This document shows, piece by piece, positions 9,057-17,928 of a stretch of DNA of 64,000 nt. The notes under the pieces were generated by a model that made no database searches, had not been told where the DNA came from, and was given only the letters and a program-made list of their open reading frames with translations. Each line of letters opens with the position of its first letter. The first letter of the stretch is position 1. Source of the DNA: Paraburkholderia fungorum (GTDB lineage: Bacteria; Pseudomonadota; Gammaproteobacteria; Burkholderiales; Burkholderiaceae); the NCBI RefSeq assembly GCF_902833645.1, contig NZ_CADFGE010000004.1:310001-374000 (forward strand). The letters are read 5' to 3'. The translations under genes and the position numbers were made by a program.

Positions 9057-10730
9057 TCAATGGGCGTTGCGCTTGTGCGGGTTTTTCCTGGGCTTGCTGC
9101 CGCGCGGTTCGGCAACGGTGTCGGAGACCTTCGTAAATCCCTGGGACGGACCCTGATAGACCCATTCGAGCAAGGCGTCGTGTGCGGCGCGCGCGGCTTC
9201 CGAATGCGGGTCGTTGATCAGGCTCACCACCACGTAGCTATTGCCGTCCGCCGAGGCCACATAGCCGGCGATCGCCCGCACGTCGCGCAGGGTGCCGGTC
9301 TTGATGTGCGCGTTGCCGCCCGCGCCCTGGTTGGTCAGGCGGTTGCGCATCGTGCCGTCGACGCCGGCAATCGGCAGCGATTCCACGAACACCTGGGCGA
9401 CCGGGCTCGCGTTGGCCCGCTGCAGCAGATCGGCGAGCGAGAGCGCGCTCACGTGCTCGTCGCGTGACAGGCCGGAGCCGTTGTCGAGCGTCAGATCCTG
9501 CATGTCCACACTGTCGCGGCGCAGGAACGCCTCGATGGCTCGTGCCGACTTGGCGGGCGTGGCGGGTGGCCTTTCTTCCGTCGCGCCGATCGTCAGAAAC
9601 AGGTTGCGCGCCATCGTGTTGTTGCTGAACTTGTTGATGTCGCGAACGATGTCGGACAGCACCGGCCCCTGGTGCGTGGCGACGAGGCGCGCGCCGGCCG
9701 GCACCGCGCCTTCGCGGGTCGCGCCAGTGAAGGTGCCGCCGGTTTGCTGCCACAGCGCGAGGAAGCCGCCCGCGAAAAACGCGGTGTGATCGAGCACGGC
9801 GACGTTGAGCGTGCGCGGACCGCAGCGCACCGAATACTCGCCGTCGAACGACGCCACCACGGTGCCATTGGGCTGCGGCGTCACGGTGGGCGAGACGGAG
9901 GCGGCGTCGCCGCGGCACGGGCCATTCACCGCACGCATATGGTTGTCGATCTGCAACTGCGAGAGCGCCGGCAGCACGTCGATTGTGACGGTGCCGTCCG
10001 GGGACGGCGTCAACGTGAACGACAGCGATTTGAACGCGTATAGCAGCGGATCGGGGCCGACGTTGTACGGCGCGGTGGCGTCGTCGTCGAACGGCGGCAG
10101 ATCGCGCGTCGAGGGGTCGAAGTAACGCTTGTCGAGCACCAGCGCGCCATCCACGCCGGTGATGCCTGCCTTGTGGATCTTCTGCACGAGGTCGATCAGT
10201 TCTTCGGGGACGAGTTTCGGATCGCCCGTGCCCTGAATGTACAGATTGCCGTGCAGCACGCCGTTGGCGTCGAGTGTGCCGTCCGCATAGGCATTTGTGC
10301 GCCAGCGATAGTCCGGACCGAGGATCGACAGGCCGGAGTAGGTAGTGACGAGCTTCATTGTCGAGGCGGGCATCATCGGCTTGGCCGCGTTCAGCGCGAG
10401 GATCGGCGTGCGGTCGCCGACTTTTTCGACCACCACGCTGATCGACGACAAGGGCACGTGCGCGCGCTGCAGACCGACCATCACCGATTGCGGCAACACC
10501 GTCGTGACATTGACACTCGGATGGGCGGCCTTGACGCGTGCCTGCGCGGCAAGCGGCAGCGCCGCGCCGCTGCCGAGCGCGGCGCAGGCAAAGAGCCATG
10601 CCGCCGTGCGCGGCGCGAAGCGGCGCGGCAGAGCGTTGGCAGAGACCGATGAGCGTGGCCCTGGCGCAGCGCGGCGTGCTAAGGAAGGCAAACAGGCGGA
10701 CAAAAAAGCAGGGAAAAAAACTTGCGTCAT
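9057..10730 (-). CDS. dacB: D-alanyl-D-alanine carboxypeptidase/endopeptidase (PBP4, DacB family)
   Basis: This periplasmic class C low-molecular-weight penicillin-binding protein trims peptidoglycan. Catalytic motifs are PASTMKLVT (nucleophile S123, K126), an FSNNTMARN segment that provides the SxN motif, and HIKTGTLRD (K477). A hydrophobic export signal lies around residues 42-62 after a long basic N-terminus; the 557-residue length is somewhat above the family norm because of this extension. No good ribosome site precedes the ATG at 10730, so the true start could be further in. It is divergent from the two-component genes across 215 bases. Confidence 0.92.
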   Translation of the reverse strand: MTQVFFPAFLSACLPSLARRAAPGPRSSVSANALPRRFAPRTAAWLFACAALGSGAALPLAAQARVKAAHPSVNVTTVLPQSVMVGLQRAHVPLSSISVVVEKVGDRTPILALNAAKPMMPASTMKLVTTYSGLSILGPDYRWRTNAYADGTLDANGVLHGNLYIQGTGDPKLVPEELIDLVQKIHKAGITGVDGALVLDKRYFDPSTRDLPPFDDDATAPYNVGPDPLLYAFKSLSFTLTPSPDGTVTIDVLPALSQLQIDNHMRAVNGPCRGDAASVSPTVTPQPNGTVVASFDGEYSVRCGPRTLNVAVLDHTAFFAGGFLALWQQTGGTFTGATREGAVPAGARLVATHQGPVLSDIVRDINKFSNNTMARNLFLTIGATEERPPATPAKSARAIEAFLRRDSVDMQDLTLDNGSGLSRDEHVSALSLADLLQRANASPVAQVFVESLPIAGVDGTMRNRLTNQGAGGNAHIKTGTLRDVRAIAGYVASADGNSYVVVSLINDPHSEAARAAHDALLEWVYQGPSQGFTKVSDTVAEPRGSKPRKNPHKRNAH

Positions 10731-10945
10731 GGACGAGGCGAAGAAGCAGGATTTCAGGGCGCGGCGGCGCGCGGCAAACCAGAGTGTGTCGAAGCACTTG
10801 TCACGCGCGGAAAACCGCGGCGCGACGCAAAGCGCTCATTGTAGAGACATGCCGCGTGGCTGCGGTGAAAAAGCGTCGCTTGGCGTGCATGGGGAGCCGG
10901 GCGCTAGAATGCGGCATCATCAAATGTTTCGGGACCGATTCAACC

Positions 10946-11608
10946 ATGCGCATATTGCTAGTCGAAGACGACCGGATGATCGCCGAAGGCGTGCGCAAGG
11001 CGCTACGCAGTGAAGGCTTCGCAGTGGACTGGGTGGAAGACGGCGAAGCGGCGCTCAGCGCGGCGACCGGCCAACCTTACGATCTGGTGCTGCTCGATCT
11101 CGGCCTGCCCAAACGCGACGGGCTCGAGGTGTTGCGCACGCTGCGCGCCAAGGGCCACGCCACGCCGGTGCTGATCCTCACCGCGCGCGACGCGGTCGCC
11201 GATCGCGTCAAAGGGCTCGACGCCGGCGCCGACGATTACCTTGTCAAACCTTTCGATCTCGATGAACTCGGCGCCCGTATGCGTGCGCTGATCCGCCGTC
11301 AATCGGGCCGCAGCGATTCGACGATTCGCCATGGCAACCTGACGCTCGATCCCGCCTCGCATCAGGTCACGCTAGACGGCGCGCCGGTCGCGTTGTCAGC
11401 GCGTGAATTCGCGCTGCTCGAGGCGTTGATCGCCCGGCCCGGTGCGGTGCTCTCGAAGAGCCAGCTCGAAGAAAAGATGTACGGCTGGGGTGAGGAGATC
11501 GGCAGCAATACCGTCGAGGTCTACATTCACGCGCTGCGCAAGAAGCTCGGCGCGGACCTGATCCGCAACGTGCGCGGTCTTGGCTACATGATCGCCAAGG
11601 ACGCCTGA
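10946..11608 (+). CDS. OmpR/PhoB-family response regulator
   Basis: The 220-residue protein has a receiver domain (residues 1-115) with acidic pocket EDD at 7-9, phospho-acceptor D51 in LVLLDLGLPKRDG, and K101 in LVKPFD. The winged-helix DNA-binding domain (about 125-218) ends NVRGLGYMIAKDA. It resembles the QseB/TctD/PmrA group. The start at 10946 fits the receiver fold; longer upstream frames are not family-like. The kinase gene begins 4 bases after the stop, so the two are cotranscribed. The protease gene immediately downstream, with TTAAG direct repeats in its promoter, is a likely target. Confidence 0.94.
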   Translation: MRILLVEDDRMIAEGVRKALRSEGFAVDWVEDGEAALSAATGQPYDLVLLDLGLPKRDGLEVLRTLRAKGHATPVLILTARDAVADRVKGLDAGADDYLVKPFDLDELGARMRALIRRQSGRSDSTIRHGNLTLDPASHQVTLDGAPVALSAREFALLEALIARPGAVLSKSQLEEKMYGWGEEIGSNTVEVYIHALRKKLGADLIRNVRGLGYMIAKDA

Positions 11609-11612
11609 GCCG

Positions 11613-12914
11613 ATGCGTTCGATTCGCCGTCAATTGCTGTTCTGGCTGCTCGCGCTGGTGTTGCTCGGCGTCGGCATTGCGGGTTGGCTGATCTACCGGC
11701 AGGCGCTTGCCGAAGCCAACGAACTATTCGATTACCAACTGGAGCAGATTGCCGCGGCGCTGCCGTCGGAGCCGTTCTCGCAGGTGCTCGGTTCGCGCGA
11801 TACCGGCGACGAAGGCATCGTGCTGCAGATCTGGAACCGCAACGGCGTGTTGATGTACTACTCGCGCCCGCGTGCGCCGCTCGCGCCGCGCGCCGAACTC
11901 GGCTTTTCGACCGAGCGCACGGAGCGCGGCGACTGGCGGGTGTACGGTGCGATCGTCGGCGATAACGTCGTGCAACTGGCGCAGCCGGTGTCGGTGCGCA
12001 ACCGGCTCGCGGCAAACGTCGCATTGCGAACCCTCTGGCCGTTGATCGTGCTGTTGCCGCTGCTGGGGCTGGCGGTGTGGGTGACCGTCGGGCGCGGGCT
12101 GCGGCCCTTGCGGCGCGTGACCAGTGCACTCGACGCGCGCCACCCCGAAGCGCTCGACCCGTTGCCCGATCAGCGTCTGCCGCTCGAAGTGCAGCCGCTC
12201 GTGCGCGCGTTGAACGGCCTGCTCGAACGGCTCGCCACCGCGCTCGATATTCAGAAGGCATTTGTCGCCGATGCCGCGCACGAATTGCGCACGCCGCTCG
12301 CCGCCGTGCAGATCCAGACGCAATTGGTGGCTCGCGCGAAAGACGATGCCGCGCGCAGCGAGGCGCTGGCCGATCTGCAGGCGGGTGTCACGCGCGCCAC
12401 GCGGCTTGCCGAACAGTTGCTGGCGCTCGCGCGTTCGGAACCCGATGGTCTTGCCGTCACCAATACGATCGATCTGCGCGCACTGTTGCAGGACTGCGTG
12501 GTGGCGTACGCGCCGCTTGCGCAGAATCGCGGCGTCGATCTCGGTATCGAGGCGAGCGAACCCGCTACGGTGACCGGCGACGCCGACGCGCTGCGCGTCA
12601 TGTTCAACAACCTCGTGGATAACGCAACCAAATACACGCCGCGTGGCGGGCGCGTCGACGTCAGTCTGTCGGTCGAGGAAGGGCATCCGGTGGTGCGGAT
12701 TGCAGACAGCGGGCCGGGTATCGAGCCGGCCGAACGCGAGCGTGTATTCGATCGCTTCTACCGGGCCGGCGCCGGCGCGGATCGTGCGCGCACGGACGTG
12801 GCGGGCAGCGGTCTGGGCCTCGCGATCGTACGCCGCATCGCGACCCAGCATCATGCGACGGTGACGCTCGACGAGTCCGCCGCGGGCGGTCTACAGGTTG
12901 AAGTGCGCTTCTGA
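11613..12914 (+). CDS. Two-component sensor histidine kinase (EnvZ/QseC type)
   Basis: This 433-residue inner-membrane kinase has two membrane segments (about 8-27 and 140-160) flanking a periplasmic sensor loop of about 110 residues. A HAMP-like linker follows, then the H-box FVADAAHELRTPLAAVQ with phospho-accepting H223, the N-box FNNLVDNATKYTP, G1 ADSGPGIEPAERERVFDRFY and G2 GSGLGLAIVRRIA. All catalytic elements are intact. It pairs with the response regulator 4 bases upstream. The signal is not known; the adjacency to a DegP-type protease suggests envelope stress, by inference. Confidence 0.94.
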   Translation: MRSIRRQLLFWLLALVLLGVGIAGWLIYRQALAEANELFDYQLEQIAAALPSEPFSQVLGSRDTGDEGIVLQIWNRNGVLMYYSRPRAPLAPRAELGFSTERTERGDWRVYGAIVGDNVVQLAQPVSVRNRLAANVALRTLWPLIVLLPLLGLAVWVTVGRGLRPLRRVTSALDARHPEALDPLPDQRLPLEVQPLVRALNGLLERLATALDIQKAFVADAAHELRTPLAAVQIQTQLVARAKDDAARSEALADLQAGVTRATRLAEQLLALARSEPDGLAVTNTIDLRALLQDCVVAYAPLAQNRGVDLGIEASEPATVTGDADALRVMFNNLVDNATKYTPRGGRVDVSLSVEEGHPVVRIADSGPGIEPAERERVFDRFYRAGAGADRARTDVAGSGLGLAIVRRIATQHHATVTLDESAAGGLQVEVRF

Positions 12915-12953
12915 AGCTGAGGCTTTCTGTTCGTAAAGTGATTCCAACTGGGC

Positions 12954-13012
12954 TTAAGCGAGGCTTAAAAATGGACTGGAAGCGATCTGGCGCTGCTTAA
13001 GACTCTTTTAAG
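12954..13012 (+). promoter_or_regulatory. Candidate response-regulator binding sites upstream of the DegP gene
   Basis: Two pairs of TTAAG/TTAAA pentamers lie between the kinase gene and the protease gene: 12954 and 12965, then 12997 and 13008. In each pair the repeats are exactly 11 bases apart, one helical turn, as expected for a head-to-tail dimer of an OmpR-family regulator. The pairs are 43 bases (about four turns) apart. The regulator 11 to 12 kb in the window is the obvious candidate; this is inference. Confidence 0.5.
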
Positions 13013-13070
13013 CGATGCCACGTACGCTTCATCTCATTCCAAAGCCTTTTTCTCCAGTCAGGAGTACACG

Positions 13071-14579
13071 ATGAACGCGAAAACCTTGTCCCGCAGCGCT
13101 GTTGCAGTGGCTGTCGCCGTAGCGCTTTCCGCCGGCTATGTGGCGGGGCATCGCGACGTGCCCGCGCCGCAGGTGATCACGCCGGCGCAGGCCGCGATGA
13201 TGCCTGCTGAAGCCGCCGCGAAGACCGGCATCCCCGATTTCTCGGGCCTCGTTGAAACCTATGGCCCGGCGGTCGTCAACATCAGCGCGAAGCATGTGGT
13301 CAAGCAGACGGCATTGCGCAGTAACGGCGGCAACGGCGGCAGCCAGCTGCCGATCGATCCGAGCGACCCTTTCTATCAGTTCTACAAGCACTTCTTCGGC
13401 GGCATGCCGGGCATGCAAGGCGGCGACGGCGGCGATGCGCCCGATCAGCCGAGCGCGAGCCTCGGCTCGGGATTCATCGTCAGCAGCGACGGCTACATCC
13501 TGACCAATGCCCACGTGGTGGACGGCGCGAACGTCGTCACCGTGAAGCTGACCGACAAGCGCGAATTCAAGGCGAAAGTGGTCGGCGCCGACAAGCAGTC
13601 CGACGTCGCCGTGCTGAAGATCGACGCGAGCAATCTGCCGACCGTGAAGATCGGCGATCCGCGTCAGAGCAAGGTCGGCCAATGGGTGGTCGCGATCGGC
13701 TCGCCTTACGGTTTCGACAATACGGTGACCTCCGGCATCATCAGCGCGAAGTCGCGCTCGCTGCCGAACGAAAACTACACGCCGTTCATCCAGACCGACG
13801 TGCCGGTGAACCCGGGTAATTCGGGCGGCCCGCTGTTCAATCTGCAAGGCGAAGTGATCGGCATCAACTCAATGATCTATTCGCAGACGGGCGGCTTCCA
13901 GGGCCTTTCGTTCGCGATTCCGATCAATGAAGCGATCAAGGTCAAGGACGACCTCGTCAAGACCGGCCACGTGAGCCGTGGGCGCCTCGGCGTCGCGGTG
14001 CAGGGCATGAATCAGACACTGGCCGATTCGTTCGGCATGCAGAAGCCGCAAGGCGCGCTCGTCAGTTCGGTCGATCCGGGCGGTCCGGCCGCCAAGGGCG
14101 GTTTGCAACCGGGTGACGTGATTCTGTCGGTGAACGGTGAGCCGGTCGGCGACTCGTCGGATCTGCCGTCGCAGGTCGCGGGTCTGGCGCCGGGCAGCAA
14201 GGCCACCGTGCAGGTGTGGCGCGACAAGGCCACCAAGGACCTGACGGTGACGATCGGGTCGTTGTCGGATGCGAAGGTGGCCTCGGATAAGGCCGATCAG
14301 CCGACCCAGTTGCAAGGCCGTCTCGGCGTGGCGGTGCGCCCGCTCACGCCGGAAGAGAAGAGCAGCGCGTCGGTGTCGCACGGTCTGCTGGTGCAGCAGT
14401 CGGGCGGCGCGGCTGAGAACGCCGGCATCCAGCCGGGCGACGTGATTCTCGCGGTCAACGGCCGGCCGGTCGCCAGCGTCGATCAGTTGAAGCAGATGAT
14501 TGCCAGCGCGGGCAACAGCATCGCGTTGCTGATCCAGCGCGACAACGCGCAGATCTTCGTGCCGGTCGATCTCGGCTAA
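13071..14579 (+). CDS. DegP/DegQ (HtrA)-family periplasmic serine protease
   Basis: This 502-residue protease/chaperone degrades or refolds damaged envelope proteins. A signal or anchor sequence covers residues 8-26; the trypsin-like domain carries H148 (TNAHVV), D178 (QSDVAVLKID) and S251 (GNSGGPL), so the triad is complete. A Gly-rich linker (about 84-125) precedes the domain. Two PDZ domains follow (around 295-380 and 405-495), each with an LGVAV start and a GDVIL loop. It is the third gene after the two-component pair with a 156-base promoter region containing TTAAG repeats, and it ends at a strong terminator. Confidence 0.95.
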   Translation: MNAKTLSRSAVAVAVAVALSAGYVAGHRDVPAPQVITPAQAAMMPAEAAAKTGIPDFSGLVETYGPAVVNISAKHVVKQTALRSNGGNGGSQLPIDPSDPFYQFYKHFFGGMPGMQGGDGGDAPDQPSASLGSGFIVSSDGYILTNAHVVDGANVVTVKLTDKREFKAKVVGADKQSDVAVLKIDASNLPTVKIGDPRQSKVGQWVVAIGSPYGFDNTVTSGIISAKSRSLPNENYTPFIQTDVPVNPGNSGGPLFNLQGEVIGINSMIYSQTGGFQGLSFAIPINEAIKVKDDLVKTGHVSRGRLGVAVQGMNQTLADSFGMQKPQGALVSSVDPGGPAAKGGLQPGDVILSVNGEPVGDSSDLPSQVAGLAPGSKATVQVWRDKATKDLTVTIGSLSDAKVASDKADQPTQLQGRLGVAVRPLTPEEKSSASVSHGLLVQQSGGAAENAGIQPGDVILAVNGRPVASVDQLKQMIASAGNSIALLIQRDNAQIFVPVDLG

Positions 14580-14598
14580 GGGGGATCGAGGTAACGTA

Positions 14599-14645
14599 TG
14601 CCGGTCCATTTGCACTTACTGCCGACGGACCGGCACTTTTTTACC
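14599..14645 (+). terminator. Rho-independent terminator after the DegP gene
   Basis: A 9-base stem (TGCCGGTCC at 14599-14607 with GGACCGGCA at 14627-14635) is followed by CTTTTTTACC. Confidence 0.85.
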
Positions 14646-14810
14646 ATCCTGCCGCTGCGTAGCCGTGAGAAAGGGTGCTCTGAGCCGCACAGCATGGCGC
14701 AGCAGCAGTTTCTGGCGACGCAAACCGATGCCTGGCATGCAGGTTGCGTCTATCTTGATCCGGACCCACGGGGGATCCCGGACGACAAGATACTAAAAAG
14801 GAGCGAACCG

Positions 14811-15305
14811 ATGAAAACACAACGCAATCAGCAAAGGATCGTAGCCGCCGCGATATGCGCGGCGCTCACGCTCGGTCTGGCGGGCGGCGCGTATGCACAG
14901 GCGAGCGACGTAACGGGCGGCACCACCACGGACAACGGCAGCGCGGGCAACGCCAACGGCGCCGGCATGCCGCAAATCCAGCAACAGGGCGACGTGTCGT
15001 TCGTGTCGGGCGGCGTCGGTCTCGACGAATCCACGGCATTGCGGCGCGCGGAGAGCCAGTGGCCGCTGTCGCTGCGCTTCACGGGCCCCGGCTCCGATTT
15101 TCTTGCCGACGTCCACGTGCGAATTGTCGACGCGCACGGCGGCGATGTGCTGGGCGCCACCTCGCGCGGGCCGTACATGCTGGTCAAGTTGCGTCCTGGC
15201 CGCTACACGGTGCATGCGCAATATAAGGACCGCGATCAGACCCAGACGGTGACGGTCCCGGCGAAGGGCACAGCCAAGGCGGCGTTCTACTGGAAGACGC
15301 AGTAA
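14811..15305 (+). CDS. Secreted protein with carboxypeptidase-regulatory-like (Ig-fold) domain
   Basis: The 164-residue protein has a clear signal peptide with a predicted cleavage after AGGAYA (about residue 28), then a low-complexity Gly/Asn/Thr linker. The C-terminal half (about 75-164) includes VHVRIVDAHGGDVL and LRPGRYTVHAQYKDRDQTQTV, a beta-sandwich pattern seen in carboxypeptidase-regulatory-like domains. The start at 14811 follows AAGGAG by 7 bases and begins MKTQRNQQR. No catalytic residues are visible; it is probably a periplasmic binding or structural protein. Single gene between two terminators. Confidence 0.75.
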   Translation: MKTQRNQQRIVAAAICAALTLGLAGGAYAQASDVTGGTTTDNGSAGNANGAGMPQIQQQGDVSFVSGGVGLDESTALRRAESQWPLSLRFTGPGSDFLADVHVRIVDAHGGDVLGATSRGPYMLVKLRPGRYTVHAQYKDRDQTQTVTVPAKGTAKAAFYWKTQ

Positions 15306-15408
15306 GAAGCACCGGGAGAAGCGCCGCGCCTTCCTGCGCGACGCCGGGTGGGATATGCCGGCGCCATGCATGAAGGCTGCGCATTCGGCAGGAGTTTGGC
15401 CGATAATG

Positions 15409-15440
15409 AAGCCACGGGCCCACCCCGTGGCTTTATTCTT
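15409..15440 (+). terminator. Rho-independent terminator
   Basis: A 10-base stem (AAGCCACGGG with CCCGTGGCTT) with a short loop is followed by TATTCTTTG. It ends the transcript of the secreted Ig-fold protein. Confidence 0.75.
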
Positions 15441-15481
15441 TGCGCGATCGCGCGCGTTGCACACCACTCCGGAGCCGAGAC

Positions 15482-15874
15482 ATGAGCGATGCCTTGACAC
15501 CCCACGGAAGTCCCGGCGCAAGCTCGGGCGCGCATGCCATTACGATTCGCGCCAATGGTCACCGGGTGCGGGTGATTCATGGCGGCGTGACCATGGCCGA
15601 CACCCAGTCGGGCCTGACGCTCGCGGAAACCGGCCTGCCCGACGTGTTCTATTTCCCGCGTGGCGACGTGAACATGGCGCGCCTCGAACGCTCGACACAT
15701 ACTTCGCACTGTCCGTTCAAGGGCGAGGCCTCCTACTTCCATCTGCGCACCGAAGACGGCCTGATCGAAAACGCGGTATGGAGCTATGAGACGCCGCTCG
15801 AGCCAGTGGCACAAATAAAAGGGTATCTCGCGTTTTACGCATCGCGCGTCGACCGTATCGATCAGACATCCTGA
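15482..15874 (+). CDS. DUF427-family protein
   Basis: This 130-residue protein belongs to the small DUF427 family of unknown function. Diagnostic segments are LPDVFYFPRGDVNMARLERS, the STHTSHCPFKGEASY core with conserved Cys and His, and the tail YLAFYASRVD. It begins with a short disordered leader. The ATG at 15482 follows a GGAG site. A CoxG-like gene lies 33 bases downstream and may be cotranscribed. No function can be assigned beyond the family name. Confidence 0.85.
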   Translation: MSDALTPHGSPGASSGAHAITIRANGHRVRVIHGGVTMADTQSGLTLAETGLPDVFYFPRGDVNMARLERSTHTSHCPFKGEASYFHLRTEDGLIENAVWSYETPLEPVAQIKGYLAFYASRVDRIDQTS

Positions 15875-15907
15875 CCGGGCCGTCGAGCGCTTATCGGGGA
15901 GGCTGCC

Positions 15908-16669
15908 ATGGAGCTGAACGACGCGTTGAGAATTCCGCTTGCGCCGTCCGACGTTTGGGACGCGTTGCAGGATCTCGCCTTGTTGCGCGCCAGCCTCGAC
16001 AATTGCGAGTCGTTCACGCGGCTAGGCCACGGCGAATTTGCACTCACCATGACCGTGCCGCTTGGGCCGTTGCGCGCGCGTTATGACGCGCGCGCTCACG
16101 TAGCCGGTCAGGATTCCGGGCCGGCGGAGGCGCAGCGCCGCACCATCAACTTCAAGGCGCGCGCCGAGGGCATCGGCGCACTGCGCGGACAGATCGAAGT
16201 GAAGTTGCGCGCGGACGATGCCTCGCACGGCATCGGCAGGGAGCGGGGCACACTGATCGAGTACACGATCTGGGCAACCTCGTCCGGGCCGCTTGCCGAA
16301 CTGCCTACGCGCCAGCTCGAACACGCGCTGCATCAACTGGCCGACGATTTCTTCGACGAATTTGGCGCGGTGGTTCGCGCCAAGCACGGGCAAGGTCCGA
16401 ACCGGGCGCGTGGTTCCGCGGCGCGGCGGCAGCACGTGTTTCTTCGGCCAATCGCGTTGAGCGGCATCGCGCGACGGACCCGCATGGATCATGGCCATAC
16501 GCTGACCGGACGGGCGGCGAGCGCGTCGCACGGCGGCTCTCACGGCGTGTCGCACGGGGTCTCGCATCAAGATTCCGGTCCGCATGCGATGCCGAACTGG
16601 GCATGGGCGGCGATGATTTTTCTGGTGGCGCTGCTGTTGTACGTGGCGCGCTGGTTCAGCGAACACTGA
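15908..16669 (+). CDS. CoxG-like SRPBCC-domain protein with C-terminal membrane anchor
   Basis: The 253-residue protein begins MELNDALRIPLAPSDVWDAL, typical of the CoxG (carbon monoxide dehydrogenase subunit G) branch of the SRPBCC/START-like fold, which covers about residues 1-150. A low-complexity His/Ser/Gly stretch (SHGGSHGVSHGVSH) follows and a final membrane helix (about 228-248, WAAMIFLVALLLYVARWF). CoxG recruits a molybdoenzyme to the membrane in CO oxidisers; no cox structural genes are present here, so the role is probably a different one. GGGGAGG precedes the ATG. Confidence 0.8.
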   Translation: MELNDALRIPLAPSDVWDALQDLALLRASLDNCESFTRLGHGEFALTMTVPLGPLRARYDARAHVAGQDSGPAEAQRRTINFKARAEGIGALRGQIEVKLRADDASHGIGRERGTLIEYTIWATSSGPLAELPTRQLEHALHQLADDFFDEFGAVVRAKHGQGPNRARGSAARRQHVFLRPIALSGIARRTRMDHGHTLTGRAASASHGGSHGVSHGVSHQDSGPHAMPNWAWAAMIFLVALLLYVARWFSEH

Positions 16670-16753
16670 ACGCATGGTCAGCCTGGCCGGCGCCGTGACG
16701 AAGTCTTGGTAATACGCTACCAGCGGCGCTGGTGGCGCGGCCCTCATACTCCC

Positions 16754-17749
16754 TCATACGCCGCGAAACTCCCGCCGCCACGCTGATGGCGAAGTGCGGA
16801 ACGCCTCCGCGAAATGTTGCCGCAGCGAGGCGGTCGAGCCGAAACCGGCAATTCCCGCGATCGTTTCCACGGACTCATCCGTGCTCTCCAGCAGGTGCTG
16901 CGCGCGGGCGAGGCGCTGGGTCAGCAGCCACGCGCCGACGGTTGTGCCGGTGGCGAGCCGGAAGCGCCGCGTAAAGGTGCGACGGCTCATCAAGGCGCGC
17001 TCGGCGAGCGTGTCGAGCGTATGCGGCGCATCGAGATTTCCGCTCACCCAATCGAGCAGGCCGGACAAGCGGTCGCCGCGCACATTCGGCGGCACGGGCT
17101 GGTCGATGAATTGAGCCTGACCGCCTTGCCGGTGCGGTGGCACGACCAGCCGGCGCGCGACGTAGTTCGCCACCTGCGCGCCGCACATCTTGCGCAGCAC
17201 GTGCAGACAGCAATCGAGCCCGGCAGCCGTGCCGGCCGAGGTCAGCACGTTGCCATCGTCCACATACAGCACGTCGGGATCGAGCCGCACGCGCGGATAG
17301 CGGCGCGCGAAATCGTCCGCCCACGCCCAGTGGGTGGAGGCCGGACGGCCGTCGAGAATGCCCGCGGCGGCCAGCACGAATGCACCCAGACACAGCCCGA
17401 CCAGTTGCGCCCCGCGCGCATGGGCGGCGCGCAGTGCGTCGAGCAGCGCGGCGGGCGGGGGTTCGTCCGGATCGCGCCAGCTTGGCACGATGATCGTATC
17501 CGCGTCGGCGAGCGCCTCGAGCCCGTGCGTGACGGCGATCGAAAAGCCCGCGGTAGTGGTCAGCGCGCCGGTTTCGGCCGCGCAAACGCGGAAGTCGAAG
17601 CCGGGCACGCCGCCGCCACTGCGGTCCTCGCCGAACACCACGCACGGCACCGAAAGGTGGAATGGGCTGATGCGATCGAAAGCGACAACCGCGACGACGT
17701 GGCGGGGCGCGTCGTCGCGGTGCCCGATGGAGGAGCAATGGGTGGCCAT
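16754..17749 (-). CDS. GlxA-family transcriptional regulator (DJ-1/PfpI + AraC HTH)
   Basis: The 331-residue protein has an N-terminal DJ-1/PfpI-like amidotransferase fold (about 15-190), including the nucleophile-elbow-like QLVGLCLGAFVLAAAG, and a C-terminal AraC-type double helix-turn-helix (about 225-325) with LAERALMSRRTFTRRFRLAT and IAGIAGFGSTASLRQHFAEA. Regulators of this type activate catabolic genes for amines or amino acids. It is transcribed divergently from the isochorismatase-like hydrolase across 179 bases and may control it; that is inference from position only. Confidence 0.92.
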   Translation of the reverse strand: MATHCSSIGHRDDAPRHVVAVVAFDRISPFHLSVPCVVFGEDRSGGGVPGFDFRVCAAETGALTTTAGFSIAVTHGLEALADADTIIVPSWRDPDEPPPAALLDALRAAHARGAQLVGLCLGAFVLAAAGILDGRPASTHWAWADDFARRYPRVRLDPDVLYVDDGNVLTSAGTAAGLDCCLHVLRKMCGAQVANYVARRLVVPPHRQGGQAQFIDQPVPPNVRGDRLSGLLDWVSGNLDAPHTLDTLAERALMSRRTFTRRFRLATGTTVGAWLLTQRLARAQHLLESTDESVETIAGIAGFGSTASLRQHFAEAFRTSPSAWRREFRGV

Positions 17750-17928
17750 AGATTGCGGCGCCGTGAGAAATTGCGTGATGGCCCGATTCTAGCGAATCTT
17801 GTCATCTGGGTCACTGGCGGGGAAATCGGTGGAAGCGAACAATGCAGTTCATCGCCGCTGCCTCTTCAACGCCCATTTGGCGCCGTGCAGCGCGAGCCTT
17901 AACCGCTCAACCGAAAAGGAGTCTTGCC

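Noticed and set aside
8711..9156. Several plus- and minus-strand frames between the hydroxylase and dacB genes
   Set aside because: They have no ribosome sites, no domain, and lie in or opposite the 3' ends of known genes; the gap of about 195 bases appears non-coding.
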